From: Flavobacteriales bacterium
GTDB taxonomy: Bacteria > Bacteroidota > Bacteroidia > Flavobacteriales_E > Vicingaceae
DNA: 64,000 bases
Reading direction: 5' to 3'
NCBI GenBank assembly: GCA_026196775.1
Contig: JAPHUD010000002.1
Location: 62,001-126,000, forward strand
The notes beneath the pieces were generated by a model. It saw nothing but the letters and a program-made list of their open reading frames with translations, ran no database searches and had not been told where the DNA came from. The stretch's first letter is position 1. Each line of letters starts with the position of its first letter. Positions 35,448 through 44,326 of this stretch are shown here, piece after piece. Made by a program: the position numbers and the translations under genes.

Positions 35448-37571
35448 ATGTTTTTAATTTCTAAAAACACACTTGTATTAATTTTTATCTCAATCCTTAC
35501 TACAAGCGGTTTTTCGCAAGATTTATTTAGCAGTAAATTAACTAAAAGTTATGCCGCTTTAGAAGTTCATGACTATTTTAAAGCCAAAAAATACTTTGAA
35601 AAATCATTGAAAAAAAATCCTGTTCCGGCTTCTTATGGACTTAGCATAATTTATTACAGAAACAATAATCCTTTCCATAATATAGATTCAGCTTTATATT
35701 ATATTCAAGAAGCATCTTTTCTTTATCCGAAATTAAGTCCAAAGAAAAAAGAAAAGTTTAAGGCTTTTGGGGTTGACTCATCAAGTATTTATGTTCAACA
35801 TCAATTAATTAATGAAAAATGTTTTGAAGTTGCTAAAAATAAACATTCTATTGCTGCTTATAATAAATTTATTGATTGTAATGTTGGAGCAAAACAAGTT
35901 GATTCTGCTATTTTATTAAGAAATGAAATTGCTTTTAACTTCGCTAAAAAACAAGAGAACGCTGATGCAATTCAACATTTTATCAATACTTATCCTAATG
36001 CTAATGAAATAGAAATTGCAAAAAATATTTTAGATACTTTAATCTATAAAGAATTTATGCAACCCAATACTATAGAAAACAACCTAAAATTTATTCAGCA
36101 TCATCCTAACAATCCATTTGTGCCACAAGCCGAAAGAACCATTTACGAACTTTCCACCGCTGATAAAAAAATAAAATCTTACTATAATTTTATAAAAAAC
36201 AACCCAAACAACCCTTATACAGCAAGTGCTTGGAGAAATATTTATAATTTATCTATCATCAATTATACCACTGATAATATTAAAGCATTTTTAAGAACAT
36301 ATCCCGAATACCCTTTTAAAGATGAACTGGTAAAAGATTTTCAGTTGGCAAAAACTACTTTCTACCCTTTTATGAAAAACAGCAAATGGGGATTTATAAA
36401 TGAATATTTGCAAAAAGTAATTCCTCCAACTTACGATTTTGCAAACGACTTTAAAGAAGGTCTTGCATTAGTAGGTTTAAACGGAAAAATAGGTTTTATA
36501 GATAAAACCAATCAACTTGTTGTTCCTTTTAAATATGATGAAGCTGAAGATTTTGTAAACGGATTGGCAATAGTTGGAATAAACGATAAATATGGAATAA
36601 TTAATCGTTTGGGAGAAGAAGTAGTTCCATTAATGTATGATGAAATTGGAAGCACCAAAAACAAATTTATTGCTGTTGCTCTAAATGAAAAGTACGGGTT
36701 TATAAATACAAGTGGCAATCTTGTAATTGGTTTAGAATACGAGTCTGTAGGATATTTTAACAAAGGTATTGCTTACGTCTTCAAAGATAATAAATATGGC
36801 ATTATAGATACTAATTTATACTATGTAGTAAAACCTATTTACGATTGGATAGATAATCTGGAAAATGAATTTATTCGCGTTAAATCAACACAATTTTATG
36901 GTGTTATTAATAGTAAAGGAGACAGCATTTTACCTCCCATTTATACTCAAGTTACTGAACCTAAAAATGGTTTAGCGATTGTAGTAAAAGATAATCTTTA
37001 CGGTTATGTAAATACTACTGGAACGACAATTATTGAACCCACTATTCCATATCAAGATGGTGTATTGAATTGGGCGTTGTTTAATGATAAAGGCTATGCC
37101 AGACAAATGACGGAAGGAAAAATAGGCTTAATAGATACCACAGGAAAAAAAGTTGTTCCCGCTTTATTTGAAGATATTGGGGCAATATCAAAGGATTTAA
37201 TTGCTATAAAAAGACACGGCAAGTGGGGGTATTGTGATTTTAATACCAAACTTAAAATTCCATACAGCTTTATCATTGCAGGAGAGTTTGTTGATGAAAT
37301 TGCCATCGTTAACTTTGAAAATAAATTTGGTATAATTAACACTAAAGGTAGCTATGTAATTCCTGCAGAATATGAGTTAATAGAACATTTTTTGCCTCAA
37401 TTGTTTATCGCTGAAAAAAATGGCAAAAAAGGACTTATATCAATTGAAAACACAGAAATATTACCATTTTTATATGATAAAATTGAGTTGACAAATGACA
37501 AGAAGCTTATTAAATTAATTACAAAAAATGAAATTCAATATTTATTGAAGCCTACATTGATTAAAGAATGA
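35448..37571 (+). CDS. Exported WG-repeat protein with TPR-like N-terminal region
   Basis: I choose the ATG at 35448 (707 residues), as it begins a clear signal peptide (VLIFISILTTSGFSQ); the 29 upstream in-frame codons would overlap the divergent mltF start. The N-terminal third has helical TPR-like repeats (YFKAKKYFEKSLKKNP and relatives). From about residue 305 there are roughly ten WG-type beta repeats, each with a K/x-WGFIN or YGIIN core followed by VVPxxYDE (for example FKYDEAEDFVNGLAIVG). WG repeats form beta-propeller-like or beta-solenoid surfaces and are usually protein-binding. The last codon overlaps the NUDIX start (ATGA). Confidence 0.82.
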   Translation: MFLISKNTLVLIFISILTTSGFSQDLFSSKLTKSYAALEVHDYFKAKKYFEKSLKKNPVPASYGLSIIYYRNNNPFHNIDSALYYIQEASFLYPKLSPKKKEKFKAFGVDSSSIYVQHQLINEKCFEVAKNKHSIAAYNKFIDCNVGAKQVDSAILLRNEIAFNFAKKQENADAIQHFINTYPNANEIEIAKNILDTLIYKEFMQPNTIENNLKFIQHHPNNPFVPQAERTIYELSTADKKIKSYYNFIKNNPNNPYTASAWRNIYNLSIINYTTDNIKAFLRTYPEYPFKDELVKDFQLAKTTFYPFMKNSKWGFINEYLQKVIPPTYDFANDFKEGLALVGLNGKIGFIDKTNQLVVPFKYDEAEDFVNGLAIVGINDKYGIINRLGEEVVPLMYDEIGSTKNKFIAVALNEKYGFINTSGNLVIGLEYESVGYFNKGIAYVFKDNKYGIIDTNLYYVVKPIYDWIDNLENEFIRVKSTQFYGVINSKGDSILPPIYTQVTEPKNGLAIVVKDNLYGYVNTTGTTIIEPTIPYQDGVLNWALFNDKGYARQMTEGKIGLIDTTGKKVVPALFEDIGAISKDLIAIKRHGKWGYCDFNTKLKIPYSFIIAGEFVDEIAIVNFENKFGIINTKGSYVIPAEYELIEHFLPQLFIAEKNGKKGLISIENTEILPFLYDKIELTNDKKLIKLITKNEIQYLLKPTLIKE

Positions 37572-38194
37572 TAAATCACTTTAAAATATACATTACTGAA
37601 CGCTTTAAAAAGCCTCTACCTGGTATTAAAACCCATTTAGAAGCTGCTCCGTACAGAAAAGCTGATGTTGATGAATTAACCAAAAAACAAGCTCGACAAA
37701 GCGGAGTATTAATTTTATTTTATGAAAAAAATAATAGCCTACATACTGTCTTAATTAAAAGGGCCTATAACAATAGTAGTCATAGTGGACAAATTGCTTT
37801 TCCTGGAGGTAAAAAAGAGGAGCACGATGTAGATTTAATTGAAACTGCTTTGCGTGAAGCAAATGAAGAGATTGGCATTGTTAGAGAACATGTTCAAGTT
37901 ATCGGTAGACTAACGGATGTATTTATTCCTGTAAGCAATTTTTTGGTTGTCCCTGTTATTGGTTTTATCGATTACTCTCCAACTTTCACCTTGCAACTTA
38001 GCGAAGTTTTTGATGTGGTTGAAATCGAAGTTCAAACCCTAATTCATCCCAACACTTTTCAGCAGCAAATGGTTAAACTCTCTGATGGAGTTCAGCTTAA
38101 AGTACCTTGTTTTGTGTTAAACGAACAAATTGTTTGGGGAGCTACTGCCTTAATGATTAACGAATTAAGGTATTTAATAAGAGACTTTTATTGA
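37568..38194 (+). CDS. NUDIX hydrolase, CoA pyrophosphatase (NudL/YeaB-like)
   Basis: The 208-residue protein has the CoA-type pre-Nudix signature VLIKRAYNNSSHSGQIAFPG directly before the Nudix box (GG...EEHDVDLIETALREANEEIGI; metal Glu in REANEE). Enzymes with this combination split CoA or acyl-CoA into 3',5'-ADP and phosphopantetheine. It is cytoplasmic and unrelated to its upstream neighbour in known function, but its start overlaps the WG-repeat protein stop by 4 nt. Substrate assignment is from the family. Confidence 0.88.
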   Translation: MINHFKIYITERFKKPLPGIKTHLEAAPYRKADVDELTKKQARQSGVLILFYEKNNSLHTVLIKRAYNNSSHSGQIAFPGGKKEEHDVDLIETALREANEEIGIVREHVQVIGRLTDVFIPVSNFLVVPVIGFIDYSPTFTLQLSEVFDVVEIEVQTLIHPNTFQQQMVKLSDGVQLKVPCFVLNEQIVWGATALMINELRYLIRDFY

Positions 38195-38230
38195 ATATAA
38201 GACATTTACATCAAAACAGAATAAATATAG

Positions 38231-38276
38231 TGTAAAAAAAAACCGTCTTTTTAAAAGACGGTTTGAAGCTTTTTTA
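38231..38276. terminator. Bidirectional terminator between NUDIX gene and cytochrome oxidase operon
   Basis: The arms AAACCGTCTTTT (38240-38251) and AAAAGACGGTTT (38253-38264) make a 12-bp stem. An A run to the left becomes a U run for the leftward oxidase operon, and CTTTTTTAT lies to the right for the NUDIX gene. It serves both convergent transcripts. Confidence 0.85.
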
Positions 38277-38290
38277 TAAATGATAGATTA

Positions 38291-38668
38291 TTAATATAAC
38301 CATTTTTCCATCATTTCTGAATAAACACCTTCAGTAATTATATGATATAATAAATATAAGGCGAAAAGTACAAAAGGAACTATAATAGTATTTTTAAAGG
38401 CTTTTACTTCATGTTTTAAGTGCATGTAGTAAGCAACAATATAGTAAGCTTTAGCAATAGTTAAAACAATGAAAGTCATTTTAACAGCTCCCCAAGAAAC
38501 ACCTATATTTTTCCATATTAAGCCTAAAGTAACTTCTACAGTAGTAATAGCTAAAAGCACCCAAAACATGTTCCATATTACTCTTCTAGCTTTTTTACCA
38601 TCTTCTTCGGAGTGGTGAACAGCATATTTGTATGGTTCTGGTGTATGATGATCGTGTGAATGTTCCAT
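38291..38668 (-). CDS. Cytochrome c oxidase subunit IV (COX4, prokaryotic type)
   Basis: The 125-residue protein has a His-rich N-terminus (MEHSHDHHTPEPYKY) and three membrane helices (about 28-46, 57-79 and 92-113). The family motif YYIVAYYMHLKHEVK spans the second helix and loop, as in small subunit IV proteins of bacterial aa3 oxidases. It is the last gene of the oxidase operon, 31 nt after the larger COX3 gene. Its exact structural role is not well defined. Confidence 0.88.
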   Translation of the reverse strand: MEHSHDHHTPEPYKYAVHHSEEDGKKARRVIWNMFWVLLAITTVEVTLGLIWKNIGVSWGAVKMTFIVLTIAKAYYIVAYYMHLKHEVKAFKNTIIVPFVLFALYLLYHIITEGVYSEMMEKWLY

Positions 38669-38699
38669 ATCTATTAAGATTTTAAATGTGTTAATTTAT

Positions 38700-39575
38700 T
38701 TATACTAAGTAGAAGAATGTAAATACAAATACCCAAACTAAATCTACAAAGTGCCAATATAAACCTACTTTTTCTACCATTTCATAATGACCTCTTTTTT
38801 GATAGGTACCCATTATTACGTTAACAAATACAATAAAGTTTATTACAACACCACTAAAAACGTGAGTTCCATGAAAACCTGTAATGAAGAAGAAGAAATC
38901 TCCAAATAATGGATGTCCATACTCATTGTGTGTTAAATTAGCTCCATAAATTTCCTTACCTGCCGCAAGAGCTTCTGTTAATTCCTGACCAGTTAATTGT
39001 AAATAAGGACTAGTTACATCGCCAGCAATTTCTCGCCAAGGTAATAATAGCACTTGTTTTGAATCATCTGTCCAACGAGCAATAATACCTTTGGTAGATT
39101 CTACGGTACCATCAGGAAGTGTGTAATAACCTTTACCTAATTCAATAGCGCCTAATTCTGTACCATGAATAAAATGATACCATTCCCAAGCTTGAGAGCC
39201 TAAGAATATTGCTCCACCAATTAGCGTTAATCCTAACCAAAAGGTAACACCTTTTTTATCCATTCTATGACCAGCTTCCACAGCTAATACCATGGTTACA
39301 GAACTCATAATAAGGATAAAAGTCATTAAGGCAACATAAAGCAAAGGATGATTACCATGCATAAAAGGAAAATGTGTAAATACATTTTCGGCTGTAGGCC
39401 ATATACTTGAATAATAGTGACGGTAAAACCCATAAGCAGATAAGAACCCTGTGAAGGTTAATGCATCCGAAATAAGGAAAAACCACATCATTAATTTTCC
39501 ATAACTTGCACCATAAGGAGAAACATTGTTTCCTCCCCAAGCAGTTTTACTATCCATTACTGTTGAATTTGACAT
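38700..39575 (-). CDS. ctaE: Cytochrome c oxidase subunit III, long form
   Basis: The 291-residue protein has the COX3 fold, with an N-terminal SYGKLMMWFFLISDALTF segment, a helix with SAYGFYRHYY, the conserved FLGSQAWEWYHFIHG and the C-terminal FITGFHGTHVFSGVVIN and YWHFVDLVWVFVFTFFYL motifs. A hydrophilic insert of about 60 residues (near 150-215) separates helices and makes it longer than its neighbour. Subunit III stabilises subunit I and supports proton entry. It is one of two adjacent COX3-family genes, which is normal in this phylum. Confidence 0.92.
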   Translation of the reverse strand: MSNSTVMDSKTAWGGNNVSPYGASYGKLMMWFFLISDALTFTGFLSAYGFYRHYYSSIWPTAENVFTHFPFMHGNHPLLYVALMTFILIMSSVTMVLAVEAGHRMDKKGVTFWLGLTLIGGAIFLGSQAWEWYHFIHGTELGAIELGKGYYTLPDGTVESTKGIIARWTDDSKQVLLLPWREIAGDVTSPYLQLTGQELTEALAAGKEIYGANLTHNEYGHPLFGDFFFFITGFHGTHVFSGVVINFIVFVNVIMGTYQKRGHYEMVEKVGLYWHFVDLVWVFVFTFFYLV

Positions 39576-39587
39576 ATTTGTTATTAT

Positions 39588-40178
39588 TTATGCTATAAAT
39601 ATTAAAAATAAATAAAGATATACCCACAAAGCCGTTAAAAAATGCCAATAAGTAGAACTTAATTGAACACCTAATAAATTTTCTTCGTTATATCTTTCTT
39701 TCATCGATTTAAAACTAACTACTAAAAGACTAATTAAGCCTCCTAACAAGTGAAGCAAGTGTAAAGCTGTTAACGCATAAAAATACGAGCCTGCAGCACT
39801 ACTTTCACTTCCTGCCCAAACAACACCGTTTTTATATAATTCTGTCCAAGCTAAATATTGAGTTATGCTAAAAAGTAGTCCTAAAATCAATGTTGCTAAA
39901 ATAAATATCTTTGCTCTAGCTATATTATTGTTTTTTAAGCTATTTTCTCCTAAATAAAAAGTAAGACTACTTAATAAAATAAAAACGGTACTTATAGCAA
40001 ATGCCGAAGGAATTTGTATACTTTCCCATACAGCTGTTCCTTTACTAACAATTACAGCACTAGTAAGACCAGCAAAAAACATTACAATACTCACTAAACC
40101 TATCCACAACAAAGGCTTAGCAGTCTTTTGCTTAATTTCTTTTTTGTAATCGTTATTTTCCAAAACTATAGTAGTCAT
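39588..40178 (-). CDS. Cytochrome c oxidase subunit III, short form
   Basis: This 196-residue COX3 family member has five membrane helices. Characteristic segments are MFFAGLTSAVIVSKG, TQYLAWTEL, GSYFYALTALHLLHLLGG and STYWHFLTALWVYLYLFLIFI. It lacks the first two helices of the long form, as in short COX3/CyoC-like proteins. It starts 23 nt downstream of ctaD and ends 12 nt before the long COX3 gene. The two proteins may replace each other or occupy two sites; the sequence does not decide. Confidence 0.88.
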   Translation of the reverse strand: MTTIVLENNDYKKEIKQKTAKPLLWIGLVSIVMFFAGLTSAVIVSKGTAVWESIQIPSAFAISTVFILLSSLTFYLGENSLKNNNIARAKIFILATLILGLLFSITQYLAWTELYKNGVVWAGSESSAAGSYFYALTALHLLHLLGGLISLLVVSFKSMKERYNEENLLGVQLSSTYWHFLTALWVYLYLFLIFIA

Positions 40179-40201
40179 TTAACTTGTAATTAAATTATAA
40201 A

Positions 40202-41986
40202 TTAATGTCCTCCGTCTTTTTCATTTGGTCCTAATGGCACCACTTGAGAAATAAAGTCTTCTCCAGAAATATACTCTCCATTTTCATCTACTTTACTGTA
40301 ATCATAAGCCCATCTATGTACTTCAGGAATTTCGCCTGGCCAGTTCCCATGAATATGTTCAACAGGAGCAGTCCATTCTAAGCTATTTGCTCTCCAAGGG
40401 TTTTGAGAAGATCTAGGTCCTCTTAAAGCACTATAGAAGAAGTTGAATACAAATAATAATTGTGCAAAAGCAGCAACTATAGCAAACCAAGTTACTAATT
40501 CATTTATATCAATCATGTTTTCAAATAGAGGGAATTCAGAATTAGTGTAATATCTTCTTGGTACACCAGCAAGACCTAAAAAGTGCATTGGAAAGAAAAC
40601 ACCGTAAGCACATACAATAGTTATCCAAAAATGGAAAAACCCAAGAGTGTTGTTCATCATTCTACCAAACATTTTAGGAAACCAATGGTAAACACCAGCA
40701 AACATTCCAAATATTGCAGACAATCCCATTACGATGTGAAAGTGACCGACCACAAAATAAGTATCATGTATATTAATATCTAAAGCAGAATCTCCTAAAA
40801 TTAAACCAGTAACTCCACCAGAAATAAATGTTGATACTAATCCAATACTAAAGAGCATTGCCGGAGAGAAAATAATGTTTCCTTTCCATAAAGTGGTTAT
40901 ATAATTAAATACTTTAACTGCTGAAGGAATTGCAATAAGTAATGTTGTGAATGTAAATACTGCTCCTAAAAATGGGTTCATACCTGTAACAAACATGTGG
41001 TGCCCCCAAACAATTACAGATAAAAATGCTATTGCTAAAATTGAAGTTACCATTGCTCTATATCCAAAAATTGGTTTTCTAGACATGGTAGAAACTATTT
41101 CTGAAGTAATACCTAAAGCAGGCAGTAATACAATATATACCTCAGGGTGACCTAAGAACCAGAATAAGTGCTCAAATAAAATTGGGCTACCTCCAGAGTG
41201 TTCTAATACTTGACCACCAATGTAAATATCTGATAAGTAAAAACTTGTTCCGAAACTTCTATCGAAAATTAATAATAAAGCAGCTGAAAGAAGAACAGGG
41301 AATGAAAGAACACCTAAAATAGCTGTAACTAAGAAAGCCCAAATAGTAAGTGGTAATCTTGTCATAGTCATACCTTTTGTTCTTAAGTTTAAGATAGTAA
41401 CAATATAATTTAAACTACCTAATAATGAACTTGCGATAAAAATAGCCATAGCAACTAACCAAAGTGTCATTCCTAATCCAGAACCTGGTATTGCTTGTGG
41501 CAATGCACTTAATGGCGGATAAATTGTCCAACCCGCTGATGCAGCACCTCCTTCTACCCCAAGTGAAATTAGCATAATAACACTTGATACAAAGAAAAAC
41601 CAATAAGACAACATGTTAAGGAAACCTGAAGCCATATCTCTAGCTCCAATTTGCAATGGAATAAGTAAGTTACTAAAAGTTCCACTTAATCCTGCCGTTA
41701 AAAGGAAGAATACCATAATAGTTCCGTGCATGGTAACTAAAGCTAAGTATTTATCTGGAGCCATTACACCATTTTCAGCCCAACTTCCTAAGAAAAAATC
41801 TATGGCCCAAAAACTTTCTCCTGGAAAACCTAATTGCAATCTAAACAAAGTTGACATTACCATCCCTATAAATCCCATAAGAAAACCAGTAATTAAAAAT
41901 TGCTTGGAAATCATCTTATGATCTTGACTAAAGATGTATTTAAATAAAAAATCTTGTTCTTCGTGATGATGATGTGTTGCACTCAT
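40202..41986 (-). CDS. ctaD: Cytochrome c oxidase subunit I (A-type, aa3)
   Basis: The 594-residue heme-copper subunit has twelve or more membrane helices. Metal-site motifs are WFLGHPEVYIVLLPALG (CuB His, with the Glu of the D-channel and the cross-linked Tyr), VWGHHMFVTGMNP (two CuB His) and DTYFVVGHFHIVMG (heme a3 and heme a His). GHPEVY marks the A1 subgroup. A His-rich N-terminus (ATHHHHEEQDF) is seen, as in Bacteroidota relatives. It reduces O2 to water and pumps protons. Position between ctaC and two COX3 genes is standard. Confidence 0.97.
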   Translation of the reverse strand: MSATHHHHEEQDFLFKYIFSQDHKMISKQFLITGFLMGFIGMVMSTLFRLQLGFPGESFWAIDFFLGSWAENGVMAPDKYLALVTMHGTIMVFFLLTAGLSGTFSNLLIPLQIGARDMASGFLNMLSYWFFFVSSVIMLISLGVEGGAASAGWTIYPPLSALPQAIPGSGLGMTLWLVAMAIFIASSLLGSLNYIVTILNLRTKGMTMTRLPLTIWAFLVTAILGVLSFPVLLSAALLLIFDRSFGTSFYLSDIYIGGQVLEHSGGSPILFEHLFWFLGHPEVYIVLLPALGITSEIVSTMSRKPIFGYRAMVTSILAIAFLSVIVWGHHMFVTGMNPFLGAVFTFTTLLIAIPSAVKVFNYITTLWKGNIIFSPAMLFSIGLVSTFISGGVTGLILGDSALDINIHDTYFVVGHFHIVMGLSAIFGMFAGVYHWFPKMFGRMMNNTLGFFHFWITIVCAYGVFFPMHFLGLAGVPRRYYTNSEFPLFENMIDINELVTWFAIVAAFAQLLFVFNFFYSALRGPRSSQNPWRANSLEWTAPVEHIHGNWPGEIPEVHRWAYDYSKVDENGEYISGEDFISQVVPLGPNEKDGGH

Positions 41987-42047
41987 ATAATTTATGTATT
42001 ATGATAATGTCTTAAAATTAAATCTTTACTTTTTTTACCTTAGTATT

Positions 42048-43022
42048 TTAATTTTCGGCAAACTGTTTTTGTTCAGCTAACCATTTTTCGTAATCTTCTT
42101 TACTCTCTACTATAATATCCATTTGCATATTGTAGTGAGCAGCACCACAAATTTTATTACATAGTAAAATGTAGTTAAAATCTTCATTGTTCGTAATTTT
42201 TTTCATTTCCTCAGTTGTAATGGTAGGAACGAAGTTAAATTGAGTTTTTACACCCGGAACACAATTCATTTGAGCTCTAAAGTGAGGCATATAAGCACTA
42301 TGAATAACATCAATAGATCTAAATACAAATTGCACAGGAATTCCAACAGGAAGGTGGATTTCTCCTCTAACAATTTTGTCATCTTTTGAATTTTTATCTT
42401 TAATGTCAACACCCATAGCATTTACGCCTTCAATAAATTCAACTCCTGCACGACCCAATTTTCCGTCTGCTCCAGCATACCTTGCACTCCATGAGAATTG
42501 TTGAGCTTGTACTTCTATTAATACATGTTCTTTTTCACTATCAACAGGGGTCATAATTTCATTCCAACTACTTAATCCAAATAAAATTAAAACGGTTAGA
42601 GCAATAGAAGGAATGATAGTCCATACTAACTCTAGCTTATTAGAATGAGAAAAGAAAGTTGCTTTTCTATTAGGGTTGTAAGCATATTTATAAGCAAACC
42701 AAAATAAGAAAATATGAGTAATTACAAATACAGGAATAATAAAAGCGTAAGTAATGTTTAACAGTCTATCTGTTACAACCCCATGTTCAGAAGCTGATAC
42801 AGGAAGCATTAAATCTCCCCACTTCCAAACTTGCCAAGCAAAAAATGCAAAGTAAGCTACTAAAAAAACAAGCATTAATAGTGCTTGTACCTTATTTTGT
42901 TTTTGAGTAACTTCATAAATTACCTTACCTTTGTTTATTGCCCAAAGCTCTGCTATTTTAAGTGTTTGAACAGCAGATATTACAATTAATAAAACTGCAA
43001 CTATTGCTACTAAAGCTACCAT
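42048..43022 (-). CDS. ctaC: Cytochrome c oxidase subunit II
   Basis: The 324-residue protein has an extra N-terminal membrane helix (about 3-22), then two hairpin helices (about 50-70 and 92-116), and a periplasmic cupredoxin domain. The CuA site is LLCNKICGAAHYNMQMD, with two Cys, His and Met, and a further His in SAYMPHFRAQMNCV. There is no C-terminal cytochrome c domain, so electrons must come from a separate c-type cytochrome or an alternative complex III. It is first in the operon, after a canonical promoter and a 5' stem-loop. No act genes are found upstream. Confidence 0.95.
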   Translation of the reverse strand: MVALVAIVAVLLIVISAVQTLKIAELWAINKGKVIYEVTQKQNKVQALLMLVFLVAYFAFFAWQVWKWGDLMLPVSASEHGVVTDRLLNITYAFIIPVFVITHIFLFWFAYKYAYNPNRKATFFSHSNKLELVWTIIPSIALTVLILFGLSSWNEIMTPVDSEKEHVLIEVQAQQFSWSARYAGADGKLGRAGVEFIEGVNAMGVDIKDKNSKDDKIVRGEIHLPVGIPVQFVFRSIDVIHSAYMPHFRAQMNCVPGVKTQFNFVPTITTEEMKKITNNEDFNYILLCNKICGAAHYNMQMDIIVESKEDYEKWLAEQKQFAEN

Positions 43023-43068
43023 ACGTTCTTGTTAAATTTATAAAAAAATTAATTTCTTTCAACTTCAA

Positions 43069-43105
43069 ATGAGTACTATCATATAAATGTTATGATTATA
43101 CTCAT
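43069..43105 (-). promoter_or_regulatory. Two-part stem-loop near the 5' end of the oxidase mRNA
   Basis: The outer stem ATGAGTA (43069-43075) / TACTCAT (43099-43105) and inner stem ATCATA (43078-43083) / TATGAT (43091-43096) are separated by symmetric 2-nt bulges and close on a 7-nt loop. It would form just inside the predicted transcript start (about 43112), about 50 nt before the ctaC ATG. It could stabilise or regulate the mRNA, or be a DNA operator overlapping the start site. Confidence 0.6.
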
Positions 43106-43118
43106 AAAAAATTATCGC

Positions 43119-43148
43119 CAAAAATACAATAGATATTTATTATTCAAA
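43119..43148 (-). promoter_or_regulatory. Promoter of the cytochrome c oxidase operon
   Basis: On the minus strand TTTG (43148-43145) and TATTTTTG (43126-43119) are separated by 18 nt, a full match to the Bacteroidota -33/-7 consensus. The leader to ctaC is about 90 nt. Confidence 0.7.
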
Positions 43149-43257
43149 ACAAAAATTAAAAAATAATACAATAATTTTCTTGTTAAATCTTTGTTTAGAC
43201 TGATTCTAATTTAATTACGTGCTATAAAGCTTCTAAATAAAATAGTTGAAAAAATAA
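43149..43257. other. Spacer between the two divergent promoters, no gene
   Basis: The whole ctaC/DUF6089 spacer (43023-43331, 309 nt) holds the leftward oxidase promoter and stem-loop and the rightward DUF6089 promoter. This central AT-rich part shows no open frame, repeat or hairpin that I can support. Confidence 0.6.
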
Positions 43258-43289
43258 TTGTGAATTTATAGAATAAAACAATATATTTG
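43258..43289 (+). promoter_or_regulatory. Promoter of the DUF6089-uppS-bamA locus
   Basis: TTG (43258-43260) and TATATTTG (43282-43289) with a 21-nt spacer match the consensus. The ATG of the first DUF6089 gene is 43 nt beyond the -7 box. Confidence 0.65.
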
Positions 43290-43331
43290 CAGACTGTTTA
43301 TTTTAACCATTTGATAAATAACACATAAGAC

Positions 43332-44255
43332 ATGCGACAAGTACTACTAATTAGTATTTTACTACTTCTATTACCCTCTTTTTTCAATGCCCAAACTTGG
43401 AAAAGACAACGAACTGAATACGTTTTTGCTTTAGGAGCAACTAATTTTTTAGGGGATTTAGGTGGAGCAGATCAAATTGGAACCAATGGATTAAGAGATT
43501 TTGAGCCAAGTGCGACTCGTTTTGGAGTTGGATTGGGTTACAGATATCAATTGGGAAGAGATTGGTATGTAAAAGGTAGCGGATATTATTTAATGTTCAG
43601 TGGAGACGATGCACTTACCAAAGAACCTTCAAGGGCTGCTCGTCAGTTAAATTTTAGGTCTCATGTTGTAGAACTTTCTGCTCAATTAGAGTATATGTTG
43701 ATTAAACAAAAATCAGGACACTTATATAAGTTAAGAGGGGTTAGAGGTAAAAGTTGGTTCAGATTTGAGGTTTACTTATTTGGCGGTGTTGGTGGTATTT
43801 GGTTCGATCCTCAAGGAAAAGACCAAAGAGGAGACTGGCAGAGATTAAAACCGCTTCATACAGAAGGACAAGGATTGCCTGGCGGACCTGATCAGTATAG
43901 TGGTTTTTCATTAGTTATTCCTTACGGAATAGGAATCAAGCGTAACCTAGGCGGATCTGCTAGAATGCGTAATTTTAGCCAGTGGAGTATTAGTTTAGAG
44001 CTAAGTATGCGTAAAACATTTACCGATTACATTGATGATGTTAGTTCTTATTATTACGGTACAGATCAGATAAGAGAAGCTTATGGAGACAAAGCAGCTT
44101 ATTTTGCTGACCCATCAGGAAGAATTACCGATCATACACTTTATGGTGATCTTCAGCAAAGAGGAGATAAAAATGATAATGACTCTTACATGATGGGGAT
44201 GATTACCGTGAACTACAAAATAAGCAAACGTAGAAGAAACCTTCCTAAATTCTAG
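43332..44255 (+). CDS. DUF6089-family outer membrane beta-barrel protein
   Basis: The 307-residue protein has a signal peptide (to FFNAQ, residue 21) followed by alternating beta-strands. Typical DUF6089 segments are EYVFALGATNFLGDLGGAD, FGVGLGYRYQLGRDWYVK and, near the C-terminus, the strand MRKTFTDYIDDVSSYYY. The final strand MGMITVNYKIS suggests an outer membrane barrel. Its function is unknown; in Bacteroidota it is found upstream of uppS and bamA. The following gene is a shorter paralogue, so an ancient duplication is likely. C-terminal residues are basic (KRRRNLPKF). Confidence 0.82.
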   Translation: MRQVLLISILLLLLPSFFNAQTWKRQRTEYVFALGATNFLGDLGGADQIGTNGLRDFEPSATRFGVGLGYRYQLGRDWYVKGSGYYLMFSGDDALTKEPSRAARQLNFRSHVVELSAQLEYMLIKQKSGHLYKLRGVRGKSWFRFEVYLFGGVGGIWFDPQGKDQRGDWQRLKPLHTEGQGLPGGPDQYSGFSLVIPYGIGIKRNLGGSARMRNFSQWSISLELSMRKTFTDYIDDVSSYYYGTDQIREAYGDKAAYFADPSGRITDHTLYGDLQQRGDKNDNDSYMMGMITVNYKISKRRRNLPKF

Positions 44256-44326
44256 TTTTATACTTTTTTTATAGAAAAGATAAGTAAACACACTATTTTA
44301 TTGCTTATCTCGTTAGTTGAGCTGTT

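Noticed and set aside
43149-43257. A small RNA or gene in the ctaC/DUF6089 spacer
   Set aside because: The segment has no hairpin with T tract and no coding frame; the two promoters explain its position.
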